Under the pieces are notes generated by a model. The model was given only the letters and a program-made list of their open reading frames with translations. It made no database searches and had not been told where the DNA came from. 60,743 nt of DNA from a virus. Within the stretch, counting starts at the first letter, position 1. Each line of letters begins with the position of its first letter. Both the position numbers and the translations under genes were made by a program. Location of the stretch: positions 1-60,743 of the IMG/VR virus record IMGVR_UViG_3300013285_000001; one strand, given 5' to 3'. Shown piece by piece: positions 40,899 through 47,866 of this stretch.

Positions 40899-41050
40899 TG
40901 GGTCAACACCCACACGATGCACATGGCCGATATGACGCCGAGCACGATGCACACGACGAAGGGGAGCACCTGGCTGTTCAGCTCGTCGTTGGGGGTTTGG
41001 CACGCTTCGGGGGTGATGCACTTTCCGGCGCACGTGGTGCAGTAAGTCAT
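40895..41050 (-). CDS. 51-aa Cys-rich membrane protein
   Basis: A short gene: MTYCTTCAGKCITPEACQTP with four Cys in a C-x2-C-x3-C-x5-C array, then one hydrophobic helix (LPFVVCIVLGVISAMCIVWV). Both ends overlap neighbours as ATGA, which makes it a convincing member of the operon. No family was recognised. Confidence 0.75.
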   Translation of the reverse strand: MTYCTTCAGKCITPEACQTPNDELNSQVLPFVVCIVLGVISAMCIVWVLTQ

Positions 41051-43416
41051 GGGGTCGTTTTGCTCATAGTCGGGAAGTGGGTGTCGGCGTAGGAGCCAAA
41101 CATCGCGTAGTCGGTGAACGTGGTTTTGATGCCCGCAACGGACTTGCTGTCCACGCGCACCTTGGAGGTGTGCATGCGGTGGTGCTTCAACAAGCTGGTG
41201 AACTTGTTCGGCGACTCTGGGATCTTGCCGACGAGGTACTCGAAGATGGCTCGAAGTTCGTCTCTAGAGATGTTGCACGCGCCGGATGTTCTGTCGGTGC
41301 GCAGCATCAGCGTCTTGAGAACGTGCTTGTAATCTTCAACGCGCGTCATGGATTGAACATTCGAGGTGTAGGTGGATGAGGACGGCAGCTGGTCGAGGAA
41401 GAACTCCATGTCCCCCTTCAGCAACGCTGAAGCCACTGTGTCTAATGATGACTCTGAGATAGATATTAGAGTAGAACGGTCAGCGTTGTCTAGTGGGGTT
41501 GCTACAGCGTGCTTGTCGACGGGGTAGCTGAGCAAGTAGTCGTGGAAGCTCTGCAGCTCGGAGTCGAGCGGTGCGAGCTCAGCGTCGGTCATGCCCAGCT
41601 TGGCGGGCTGGTATTTGCCTACGTTGAAGCGACGATCTTCCTTGGGGATCGCCACCGGGTCGGGCATGTTGGAGTTGAAGATCCAGTTGGTGTAGTTCGC
41701 GTACTCCATCGCGGACGAGTACATGTCGCGCACGGTGATCGTGGGCTCGGTGATGAAGTTCCTGAGCTTGGCCATCACCCCCTTCTCGTTCTCAAGGGCT
41801 TTGGTCTGGACTTCGTCCACAAACACCAAGAAGCAGTTCTTCATGAATCCGTTGTAGGGCTCGTTGAACTCCTCCATCCGGCGCGAGGTGGTCTGGGTTT
41901 TGCCGAAGATGGGGCGCAGGATGCGGTTCATCAGGATGCCTTTGCCGGTGCCCTCCGTCCCATGGAGTACCCATGCGGTGAGCGACCGGGTGCGTTCTTG
42001 GAGGATGAAGGCGACCCAGTTAATGAAATGTTCGGTCGCGTCGGCGTCGCTCCCAAGAGCGTGGTGGATGATCCGCAGGATGGTTGGTGGGCACTGAGCG
42101 ACTTTCTTGGACTTCGTTTTCATGTACTGCGTGAGCTGGAACGTGTTGATCGTGCGGTTGGCGACATCGACCCGGACGTTGTCGTGGGGGTCGAACGTGA
42201 GATCCCATTCAGGGATGAACGAGCCAAGCGCGATGCCGTTTTGCTCTGCGAAGTGACGGATCTGGGTTTCGTTGCGGGCCGGGAGGATGGACAGCTCGTC
42301 GTTGTGCTGCTCGTACGTCCCCCGGTAGTACGTGGATGTCTTCCTGTCCAGGAAGGCCAGGAACGTCACGCCACTTGATGAGGTACGCGTGGCCTGAGTA
42401 GTGAGTTGGTCCCAATACTCTGGGAGTAATTCTTTGGTGAGGTATATGGGCTCGCCTTTGAAGTTATGGATGAACTCGGGCTTGTCTTCAGGGTGGTAAT
42501 ACCCCCAAGAATCTCCGCCGTTTAGGTTGAAGTACACATATCCACGCTCGCACTTTATATCCGTGATGGTGCAGGTATCTGGCTTGGCCATGACTTCGAC
42601 GTTCTTTACTATCTTGTAGGTGAATTTCTTCTTTTCCAATCCATTCGCTTCGCGCAGCTCATTGAGGCGCTTATCGTTGAGTACCTTGTTGGTATCCATC
42701 GTGTTGATCTGGCTGGGCATCGTGAACGTGGCCAGGTCACGGAGCTCGAGCGAGATGCGGGGCTTACGCCCCATGGGCGAGGTCATGCCCTTGAAGGTCG
42801 GGGGAGCGATGTAGAGCAGTTTGTCGTTCTGGCAGGCTGAGATGTCCAGCGGCCACTTCAGGGTTGCACCTGTCTTGGCCAGGGAGATGGCATCATTTAG
42901 CAGCTGTACGGTGTGGTTAAGCTGCACAAGCCACTGTTTGACGAGCGGGGCGTGTATTGGGGCGCTCAGGAGCACAAAGATGTGCAGGCGTAGGTCGGTT
43001 GAGCCCTTGAGCGACTGGGAGGCTGACCACTGGAGGATGTGGGACACGTTACCCATGCCGAGCGTGTCGAGCAGGGTGTCAGGGGTGATGGTGGCTGTGA
43101 GCCCTGCGCCTATGCTGTAGGTGCTGGGAAGCCCGTCTATGTCGAGGCAGAGCCATTCGGTGGGTTCGGCAGGGTTGGTGGTCCCAGCACGGGACTCGTC
43201 AACCAGGGGCTTGGACAGCTGGCCCTTGAGCAGACAGTTGCCGAGGGATGCGTGGTGCGTGATGGCATTGAACAGCGAGGTGATGTCAGGGCAGTCTTCC
43301 TCGTAGCTCGTGACCGCATACACGTTGGGGTACGGGGCCGTGTCCAGGGTGCCACCCGGCAACATCTGGATGGTCTTGGTGAGGGGTACTGGAGCGTGAA
43401 GAAAGAAGGTTTTCAT
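41047..43416 (-). CDS. Primase-helicase (AEP-like / SF3 DUF5906-like)
   Basis: A 789-residue protein. The N-terminal half has a D-x-D primase-type motif LDIDG at 91-95 and H-I-F-V-L-L strand, resembling archaeo-eukaryotic primases. The C-terminal half has Walker A GTEGTGKG at 486-493, Walker B FLVFVDEV at 529-536 and a sensor NWIFNSN at 577-583, the SF3-like helicase often annotated DUF5906/D5. It probably primes and unwinds DNA at the phage origin. It is the first gene of its operon, downstream of a structured 315-bp region. Confidence 0.88.
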   Translation of the reverse strand: MKTFFLHAPVPLTKTIQMLPGGTLDTAPYPNVYAVTSYEEDCPDITSLFNAITHHASLGNCLLKGQLSKPLVDESRAGTTNPAEPTEWLCLDIDGLPSTYSIGAGLTATITPDTLLDTLGMGNVSHILQWSASQSLKGSTDLRLHIFVLLSAPIHAPLVKQWLVQLNHTVQLLNDAISLAKTGATLKWPLDISACQNDKLLYIAPPTFKGMTSPMGRKPRISLELRDLATFTMPSQINTMDTNKVLNDKRLNELREANGLEKKKFTYKIVKNVEVMAKPDTCTITDIKCERGYVYFNLNGGDSWGYYHPEDKPEFIHNFKGEPIYLTKELLPEYWDQLTTQATRTSSSGVTFLAFLDRKTSTYYRGTYEQHNDELSILPARNETQIRHFAEQNGIALGSFIPEWDLTFDPHDNVRVDVANRTINTFQLTQYMKTKSKKVAQCPPTILRIIHHALGSDADATEHFINWVAFILQERTRSLTAWVLHGTEGTGKGILMNRILRPIFGKTQTTSRRMEEFNEPYNGFMKNCFLVFVDEVQTKALENEKGVMAKLRNFITEPTITVRDMYSSAMEYANYTNWIFNSNMPDPVAIPKEDRRFNVGKYQPAKLGMTDAELAPLDSELQSFHDYLLSYPVDKHAVATPLDNADRSTLISISESSLDTVASALLKGDMEFFLDQLPSSSTYTSNVQSMTRVEDYKHVLKTLMLRTDRTSGACNISRDELRAIFEYLVGKIPESPNKFTSLLKHHRMHTSKVRVDSKSVAGIKTTFTDYAMFGSYADTHFPTMSKTTP

Positions 43417-43465
43417 GGGGGCGGAAGTGCCTCATTTTTAAGCACACGTACTGGGGTGCAGGCGT

Positions 43466-43488
43466 CCGATGTAAATCGATTACATCGG
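43466..43488. promoter_or_regulatory. Operator-like inverted repeat before the primase operon
   Basis: Perfect 9-bp arms CCGATGTAA (43466-43474) and TTACATCGG (43480-43488) with spacer ATCGA, 50 bp upstream of the primase start. This is the size and symmetry of a dimeric repressor or initiator site. Confidence 0.6.
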
Positions 43489-43507
43489 GGGTTTTACGAG
43501 AGTCGCT

Positions 43508-43560
43508 TTGTTCGGAATAAAGCACTGTTTTGGTGTGTTTTCGGAACAAACATCGGAACA
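43508..43560. promoter_or_regulatory. Repeated TCGGAAYA elements in primase leader
   Basis: Three copies of TCGGAA followed by A/C-rich bases occur within 55 bp (about 43512, 43541 and 43553), partly arranged as TTTGTTC ... GAACAAA inverted arms. Together with the 23-bp palindrome they form the control region between the primase and the gene at 43732-43908. Confidence 0.5.
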
Positions 43561-43569
43561 CAAATTTTT

Positions 43570-43700
43570 AGACCTTCCTCCTATGTACTTCTCTCTTCTT
43601 TCTCTCTCTTTTCTCTTAAAGTTCTAAAGTTCTAAAGTTAAAAGTAAAGTGGAAGGGAAAGAGGTAGAGAGGTAAAAAAGAGAAAGAGGGGTTTACAGTA
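43570..43700. other. Pyrimidine/purine-asymmetric AT-rich region, candidate origin
   Basis: On the + strand about 45 bases that are nearly all C and T (43575-43618) are followed by AAAGTTCT repeats (43616-43640) and then about 60 purine-rich bases. The region is noncoding, unusually AT-rich for this genome and directly upstream of the primase-helicase, the classic place for a replication origin. It could instead be a simple leader; sequence alone does not decide. Confidence 0.4.
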
Positions 43701-43731
43701 GAGGTTAGTAAAACCACTCCCGAACGGACAC

Positions 43732-43908
43732 TCAACACTCAACTACGTGCGCTTCGTCGTTCGTGAGCTCTTGGCCAAGCAGTCGTGCCCATTCGAGCTT
43801 GGCCCTGATGACTGTGCGCTCAGCGTCGTTGCGGGTGAGGTACGTGAGCTCAACCCCCATGCTGTCGGTCCATGTGGTGCTGTTGAGCTTGTTGATGATC
43901 TTGAACAT
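43732..43908 (-). CDS. 58-aa early protein
   Basis: It starts at MFKIINKLNSTTWTDSMGVE (ATG at 43908); the longer frame runs into the terminator hairpin. The rest is LTYLTRNDAERTVIRAKLEW and LLGQELTNDEAHVVEC. Beta-alpha layout with a long charged helix. The function is unknown. Confidence 0.7.
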   Translation of the reverse strand: MFKIINKLNSTTWTDSMGVELTYLTRNDAERTVIRAKLEWARLLGQELTNDEAHVVEC

Positions 43909-43923
43909 GGTCTTGATCTCCAC

Positions 43924-43959
43924 AGAAAAATAAGGACGCAGCCCGTGGGGGCTGCGTCC
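43924..43959 (-). terminator. Rho-independent terminator after 43979-45076
   Basis: A perfect 11-bp GC-rich stem (GGACGCAGCCC / GGGCTGCGTCC) with loop GTGG, followed on the - strand by TTATTTTT. It lies 20 bp past the stop of the 365-aa gene. Confidence 0.92.
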
Positions 43960-43978
43960 GTCGAACATAGATCTTAGA

Positions 43979-45076
43979 TCACAAGTCGTTGGGCATGTCG
44001 ACGAGTTCGATGACGTTGCGGTCCTTGTCGTGGACCGGGCCGATGGTCACCTTCACCTTGGGTGGGATGGCAACGGTGTGCCCGTCGTGCTCTGCAGCCA
44101 GTTGGAGGTTGATGATTGCCTCCGCTTTGCGGTGGTGAGCCAGCTCTTTCTGAGCGTCCAGAGACTCTTTGATCGACTCGGCGTGGATGCCGAGCTTGAT
44201 GCGAGCGAAGTTCGCAGCAGCGATCGTTTCGGACGTCGAAGCGATTAGAGGCTCTACAGCGGCCTTGAGAGGCTCGCTAAGGGTCATGTACCGGGGATGG
44301 CTCGTTGCGAGCTCACAGGAGGCCACAAAGGCCTGAGTGAGCCTGATTGAGGTGTCGGCTTCGAACCTTGTACGGCTTCTCTTCATGATCGAGGCCCGAA
44401 ACTTCATCATGCGCTCCGGGGTGGCGTAGGAGGCCAGCAGCGAGAACTGGGTTTTCAAGCTGAGCTGGAAGAACTCGATTGGCTGGCCGTTGTCAGCGAC
44501 TTCGATGAAGTTGCACACCGTGTTGATGTGCTTGGCCCAGGCGGCACGCTGTCCGCCGAGCTCTCGGATGCTCAGCATGTCGTACTCGGGGCGCGTCATC
44601 AGCGGCTTGCCGGAGGCGATGTAGCTCTCCCACTCGTAGTCGAGCTTCCACTTGTCGACTGGCATGGGCTCGCCGGCCATGGTCACGGTGTCGGCCCAGA
44701 TGACTTGAGGCACCTTGGACTCGCCCAGCAGCGTGGCTGCGTAGTCGACGACCGTGTGCTTGTAGCTCAGCAGCTCGGTCAGGCCGTCGGTCATGGACGT
44801 GCGCTCGAAGCCAGCGTCACGGAAGGACGCTGCAGCCGCGTCCAGTGCCTCCAGGTGGCTCATGGCGTCGTTCCAGCTGTCAACCCCTTGGCTCTCCTTG
44901 CGCGAGTCGCTGGCGAGGCCGGCAGCGGTCATGCCGGCCAGGCGGGCGATGCGGAAGTTGAGGCCACCGAGGATGGAGTAGATGGCGGAGATGCCGGATT
45001 CGCCCGGGAGATGGAGCTTGACGAGGTCAAGCAGGTCAGGTGCAGGGATGCAGATAGGCTTTTGGTAGGTGGTCAT
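43979..45076 (-). CDS. Unknown 365-aa early protein
   Basis: A mostly helical protein with a hydrophobic/Ala-rich N-terminus (FRIARLAGMTAAGLASDSRK), W-rich middle (WKLDYEWESYIASGK) and charged C-terminus (VTIGPVHDKDRNVIELVDMP). I do not recognise a domain. It has its own terminator and a short leader, so it is probably a strongly expressed single gene. Helical content and size would fit a recombination annealing or scaffold-like protein, but no motif supports this. Confidence 0.75.
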   Translation of the reverse strand: MTTYQKPICIPAPDLLDLVKLHLPGESGISAIYSILGGLNFRIARLAGMTAAGLASDSRKESQGVDSWNDAMSHLEALDAAAASFRDAGFERTSMTDGLTELLSYKHTVVDYAATLLGESKVPQVIWADTVTMAGEPMPVDKWKLDYEWESYIASGKPLMTRPEYDMLSIRELGGQRAAWAKHINTVCNFIEVADNGQPIEFFQLSLKTQFSLLASYATPERMMKFRASIMKRSRTRFEADTSIRLTQAFVASCELATSHPRYMTLSEPLKAAVEPLIASTSETIAAANFARIKLGIHAESIKESLDAQKELAHHRKAEAIINLQLAAEHDGHTVAIPPKVKVTIGPVHDKDRNVIELVDMPNDL

Positions 45077-45109
45077 GATATTCGTCCTTGAGTAAGTTTG
45101 TGTAGTTGA

Positions 45110-45319
45110 CTACAGAGCGTGGAGAATGATGTGGGTTGCCTTGGATTCATCACATCCGAGTAACCCCATCAGGTGTTCTACTTTGGCGTAGAACACTTCT
45201 TCTGGATTACCCCATTCGTTAGCGGCGCATTCGTATAGTATTTGTTGCGCTGTAGTTAGGTCGTCGATGGGTATAAAGTCTGTGGTTGGTTTGTGTTTGT
45301 GTTTGAGTTTGAGTTGCAT
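45110..45319 (-). CDS. Small early protein, unknown
   Basis: Sixty-nine residues: a Lys/His-rich start (MQLKLKHKHKPTTDFIPIDD) and then a helical domain (AQQILYECAANEWGNPEEVF). It starts 2 bp after the upstream stop. No family was recognised. Confidence 0.7.
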   Translation of the reverse strand: MQLKLKHKHKPTTDFIPIDDLTTAQQILYECAANEWGNPEEVFYAKVEHLMGLLGCDESKATHIILHAL

Positions 45320-45321
45320 GG

Positions 45322-45513
45322 TTAGTCCTCTGCCGTCATGCGCAGTTGCCTTGTTGTGATCATTTCGTCTGCAATCGCGTAAGCCAGGGTCGCTATCCGG
45401 CGTACTTGAGCGTCATCAACAAGGCGTGTTTCTGTGTTTTTGTTTGCGAGCAGCCCGTTCAGTGCAGCCAGTGCGAAGTGATCGCGGGCGATGAGTTTGT
45501 AGTCGTCATTCAT
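45322..45513 (-). CDS. Small early protein, unknown
   Basis: Sixty-three residues, helical: MNDDYKLIARDHFALAALNG, then DDAQVRRIATLAYAIADEMI. It forms a two-gene unit with 45110-45319. A leader of about 120 bp separates it from a terminator upstream. The function is unknown. Confidence 0.7.
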   Translation of the reverse strand: MNDDYKLIARDHFALAALNGLLANKNTETRLVDDAQVRRIATLAYAIADEMITTRQLRMTAED

Positions 45514-45621
45514 GTGGTTTCCTGTGTGTGAGTGTGGAAAGGTGGGGGCTGTGCTGACTTCCTCAGTCGTGCTTGCTCAGGGCAACTACAACTACAGTTG
45601 CTCGCTTGGCACAACCCCCGC

Positions 45622-45655
45622 AAAACAAAACAAAAAGACCCAGCTTGCTGGGTCT
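45622..45655 (-). terminator. Rho-independent terminator, repeat family copy A
   Basis: Stem AGACCCAG/CTGGGTCT with loop CTTG (45636-45655), followed on the - strand by TTTTTGTTTTGTTTTG. It ends transcription of the membrane-protein gene at 45678-45992. Similar units lie at 47188-47222 and 47640-47672. Confidence 0.88.
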
Positions 45656-45677
45656 CATTGTGTAAGTATTGATGTAC

Positions 45678-45992
45678 TTACATCATCAGTTCGGCGTTCT
45701 TATACCCTATGATCCCGCGCCGTGTACGCACGCCGCTAGATACTGTGCCGTATATCAACTTGGCAGCTTCGATCGTGATCATTGATACTACGAAACTACC
45801 TGTCGCGGCCATCGTCCCAGTTATTGTGCCCCAATGTATCATAAGGTTAATTATTAACATAGCGACGTGGACAACATTACACCCAGCCTTGTTTCCGAGT
45901 AACCTCAACCTATATCTCGGAGGCACCATGCTTAGTATTACGAACTCGAACGTAGCGAGTAGTATACCGAATATGAGAACTGCATCGACCAT
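45678..45992 (-). CDS. Membrane protein, unknown
   Basis: A 104-residue protein from MVDAVLIFGILLATFEFVIL. Three membrane helices are likely (about residues 3-22, 36-53 and 60-80), with basic loops RYRLRLLGNKAG and RTRRGIIGYKN on the inside. Base composition is more AT-rich than the neighbours, hinting at recent acquisition. The function is unknown; a lysogenic-conversion or superinfection role is only speculation. Confidence 0.75.
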   Translation of the reverse strand: MVDAVLIFGILLATFEFVILSMVPPRYRLRLLGNKAGCNVVHVAMLIINLMIHWGTITGTMAATGSFVVSMITIEAAKLIYGTVSSGVRTRRGIIGYKNAELMM

Positions 45993-46065
45993 TATGATCT
46001 CCTTAGTATGTAGTATGTAGATACTGGGCACCCATTATCTTGGTGTTGACATCCGGGCACTTGGT

Positions 46066-46093
46066 ACCGCGTGCTCAGTACCGCGTGCTCAGT
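46066..46093 (+). repeat. 14-bp direct repeat, two copies
   Basis: ACCGCGTGCTCAGT occurs twice in tandem (46066-46079 and 46080-46093) in the noncoding stretch 45993-46326. Confidence 0.85.
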
Positions 46094-46117
46094 ATTTAAT
46101 CTTCAGCTCCCCATGCC

Positions 46118-46152
46118 GGGTACTGGGTACTGGGTACTGGGTACTGGGTACT
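46118..46152 (+). repeat. Five GGGTACT heptamers
   Basis: Five exact tandem 7-bp units in the 334-bp noncoding stretch between the membrane protein and the gene at 46327-46713. Each unit carries a G3 tract, so a G-quadruplex is possible. There is no ORF. Confidence 0.92.
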
Positions 46153-46183
46153 GGATTGCGGGGTTACTTAGTGTGGCAGCGTT

Positions 46184-46217
46184 GGTGGCTCGCAAATGAT
46201 TTGATTTGCGAGTCACC
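46184..46217. repeat. Strong hairpin
   Basis: Fourteen-base arms GGTGGCTCGCAAAT and ATTTGCGAGTCACC with one G-T pair and loop GATTTG. A second stem (GTCACCA/TGGTGAC) partly overlaps it to 46244. It may be an mRNA leader structure or a protein-binding site. There is no U-tract. Confidence 0.8.
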
Positions 46218-46280
46218 ACCGGCCTGGTCACCCATGCTGGTGACTTACCCATGCGGTGTTGCGCTTTGAGATATTGAGAA

Positions 46281-46304
46281 CCAAGCCTGCGGGAGCAGGC
46301 TTGG
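46281..46304. terminator. Terminator-like hairpin after 46327-46713
   Basis: Perfect 10-bp stem CCAAGCCTGC/GCAGGCTTGG with loop GGGA, 22 bp past the stop of the upstream - strand gene. The U-tract is poor (TCTCAATAT), so it could be an attenuator or a 3' end stabiliser. Confidence 0.6.
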
Positions 46305-46326
46305 TTGGTCTTGGTGTGGGTATGGC

Positions 46327-46713
46327 TTAGTACGGTAGGTCCGCAGCGACGAGCTCCACGGCGACGAGCTCCACGGCCTTGTGCTGCGCGATCTTCAGCT
46401 TGGTGACGCGGATGCGGTCCCGGATGAGCTTGGTGTCGAAGTAGCCGCGCTCGTCGGGCTGGGGAGCCGACACGTCGTCGGCAGCTTCAGCGCGCATCGC
46501 AGCGAGCGCGTCGTTCCAGTCGTTGCGATCCGCCTCGCTGAGTGCGGGGCGCTGGGGAGCATTGACGGGGGCATTGACGGGTGCAGCGACATTATTCGCA
46601 GCCTGCAGCTTGGCGGTGAGCGCATCAATCTGGGCTTGCATGGTCAGCACGGTGACCTGGGATTCAAGAGCTGCGATGCGTGCGTGGAGTGTTTCAATGG
46701 TGTGAGCGGTCAT
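46327..46713 (-). CDS. Early protein with N-terminal coiled coil
   Basis: A 128-residue protein. Residues 5-40 form a coiled coil (LHARIAALESQVTVLTMQAQ), followed by a Pro/Asn/Val repeat (APVNAPVNAP) and a charged domain (DWNDALAAMRAEAADDVSAP). The C-terminus is duplicated (VELVAVELVA), encoded by a 15-bp tandem repeat at 46349-46379. It is likely an oligomeric protein. The function is unknown. Confidence 0.7.
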   Translation of the reverse strand: MTAHTIETLHARIAALESQVTVLTMQAQIDALTAKLQAANNVAAPVNAPVNAPQRPALSEADRNDWNDALAAMRAEAADDVSAPQPDERGYFDTKLIRDRIRVTKLKIAQHKAVELVAVELVAADLPY

Positions 46714-46758
46714 GATGATGATTCCTGGTGTTTAGCGAGTTGATGGTGAGTACGGGGC

Positions 46759-46779
46759 ACGACGCGCGAAGCGCGTCGT
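46759..46779. repeat. Perfect hairpin next to iterons
   Basis: Nine-bp arms ACGACGCGC/GCGCGTCGT with loop GAA, directly abutting the first 13-bp iteron. Confidence 0.85.
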
Positions 46780-46853
46780 ACGTATTGCTCGTACGTATTG
46801 CTCGTACGTATTGCTCGTACGTATTGCTCGTACGTATTGCTCGTACGTATTGC
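46776..46853 (+). repeat. Six 13-bp tandem iterons
   Basis: Six exact copies of TCGTACGTATTGC, each containing the palindrome TACGTA, span 46776-46853 between two short - strand genes. Period 13 is not a multiple of the helical turn or of three, and the region is noncoding. Iteron-like arrays bind replication, partition or repressor proteins. A CRISPR array is excluded by the unit length and absence of spacers. Confidence 0.95.
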
Positions 46854-46858
46854 GTGGT

Positions 46859-47131
46859 TCAAGCCGCCGCGAGACCGGCTTTGGCTTCGGCTTTGGTCTT
46901 TGCAGGCTTGGCAACGATGGGAGCTTGCGCAGCGCACTCGGCGCGGCGCTTGGCCATGAACTCTTCGCGCGAAGCGATCATGGCTGCGCGCTTCTCGGCG
47001 AAGCCAACCTCAGTGCCGGTGACGACATCCGCACCGAACGAGCCGAGACCTTGTGCGCCGCGAATAGATCCTTCGACCACGAGCGCTGCCGTGGAACCGA
47101 TAAGCCGACCAACTTTGATACCGAATGACAT
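46859..47131 (-). CDS. Small early protein, unknown
   Basis: Ninety residues. The N-terminus is Gly/Val-rich (MSFGIKVGRLIGSTAALVVE) and could associate with membranes. The C-terminus is helical and rich in Ala and Lys (EEFMAKRRAECAAQAP, AKTKAEAKAGLAAA), like a DNA-binding tail. A GGAGACG site precedes the ATG. No family was recognised. Confidence 0.7.
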   Translation of the reverse strand: MSFGIKVGRLIGSTAALVVEGSIRGAQGLGSFGADVVTGTEVGFAEKRAAMIASREEFMAKRRAECAAQAPIVAKPAKTKAEAKAGLAAA

Positions 47132-47187
47132 GACGTCTCCTTGATGGGGGATGGGGGTGAACTGTGAAACTGAGCAACATTGCCCAC

Positions 47188-47222
47188 AAAACCAAACAAA
47201 AAGACCCGGCTTGCCGGGTCTT
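47188..47222 (-). terminator. Rho-independent terminator, repeat family copy B
   Basis: Stem AAGACCCGGC/GCCGGGTCTT (47201-47222) followed on the - strand by TTTTTGTTTGGTTTTG. The flank GAGCAACATTGCCCACAAAA (47172-47191, + strand) is shared with copies A and C, so the element is a repeated terminator-plus-leader unit between adjacent short genes. Confidence 0.88.
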
Positions 47223-47224
47223 GG

Positions 47225-47404
47225 TTATTCGCGACGTTGAGGTACGAACGGGTTTTCGAAACCCCAAACGTGCGGCGTAGCTCGTGCCATATCACGCAGC
47301 GTGATCTGCGAGGTGGTGGTGAACTGAGGTTCGGTGAGCAGCTCGTCGTACATCTCGCTGAACATCTGCTCGAATACTTCGAGCTCGGGGATAACCGCGC
47401 TCAC
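47225..47404 (-). CDS. 59-aa early protein
   Basis: It starts at GTG 47404, overlapping the upstream stop as GTGA. The sequence is SAVIPELEVFEQMFSEMYDE, then LLTEPQFTTTSQITLRDMAR, ending HVWGFENPFVPQRRE. An acidic helix precedes a basic C-terminus. The longer frame to 47692 is antisense-like. The function is unknown. Confidence 0.7.
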   Translation of the reverse strand: MSAVIPELEVFEQMFSEMYDELLTEPQFTTTSQITLRDMARATPHVWGFENPFVPQRRE

Positions 47405-47589
47405 GATGCATCTCCCAGCGCAGCTACGGAGTTGAGGATGCCAGCGCCAAGCAGGGCCGAGATCAGTATCAAGCTGAAGTGCTGGAGGTAACCCCAGTTC
47501 TCTGAGTCTTGGTATGCCACGATGAGCAGCAATGGCAGCGTGGTGAGGCACAGAACGAGCATTGCGAGGTGGAGTGAACGGTTGTTCAT
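47401..47589 (-). CDS. 62-aa two-pass membrane protein
   Basis: MNNRSLHLAMLVLCLTTLPL starts the first hydrophobic helix, and a second runs through LQHFSLILISALLGAGILNS. A short polar loop (YQDSENWGY) links them. This is the first gene of the leftward early operons next to the divergent region. Two-pass topology is compatible with a small holin-like or superinfection protein, without proof. Confidence 0.7.
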   Translation of the reverse strand: MNNRSLHLAMLVLCLTTLPLLLIVAYQDSENWGYLQHFSLILISALLGAGILNSVAALGDAS

Positions 47590-47639
47590 GATGCGTGTCC
47601 TTGAGTTTGGTACTTGGTACTTGAGCGACATTGCTCAAA

Positions 47640-47672
47640 CAAACCAAACCACAAGGGTCAACTTGTTGGCCC
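47640..47672 (-). terminator. Hairpin, repeat family copy C
   Basis: Arms AGGGTCAAC/GTTGGCCCT with G-T pairs (47653-47672) and the flank GCGACATTGCTCAAACAAAC. It resembles copies A and B but has a weaker stem and an interrupted T run. It lies in the divergent control region before the 62-aa membrane gene. Confidence 0.6.
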
Positions 47673-47866
47673 TGCATTGCTGTGCTCTGCATTGCTTTGT
47701 TCTCGGTGGGGTCGCCACAGGAGGAAAGAGACTCCTTATTAGGATCAGCGAAGCGAAATCCGAAGTGGGGTAGCCAGTTTGTCTCTACCCATATAGATGC
47801 TTACAAGCTCGTCCGCGCCAAATTTTTTATAAAAAATTATTCACAGGAAATAACCTAGAATTCAGC
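47673..47866. promoter_or_regulatory. Divergent control region between early and late arms
   Basis: No gene is seen from 47590 to 47866. The stretch contains an AT-rich palindrome ATTTTTTATAAAAAAT (about 47821-47836) 30 bp before the small terminase start, preceded by GC-rich sequence. It should hold promoters for the + strand packaging genes and for the - strand early genes. No -35/-10 pair is convincing enough to mark. Confidence 0.5.

Noticed and set aside
41509-42378. 289-codon + strand ORF opposite the primase-helicase
   Set aside because: The opposite strand carries Walker motifs and a primase motif. This frame is a composition artefact.
46776-46853. CRISPR array
   Set aside because: Units are 13 bp in direct tandem with no spacers, and no cas genes are present. 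The Cas4-like nuclease belongs to the replication operon.
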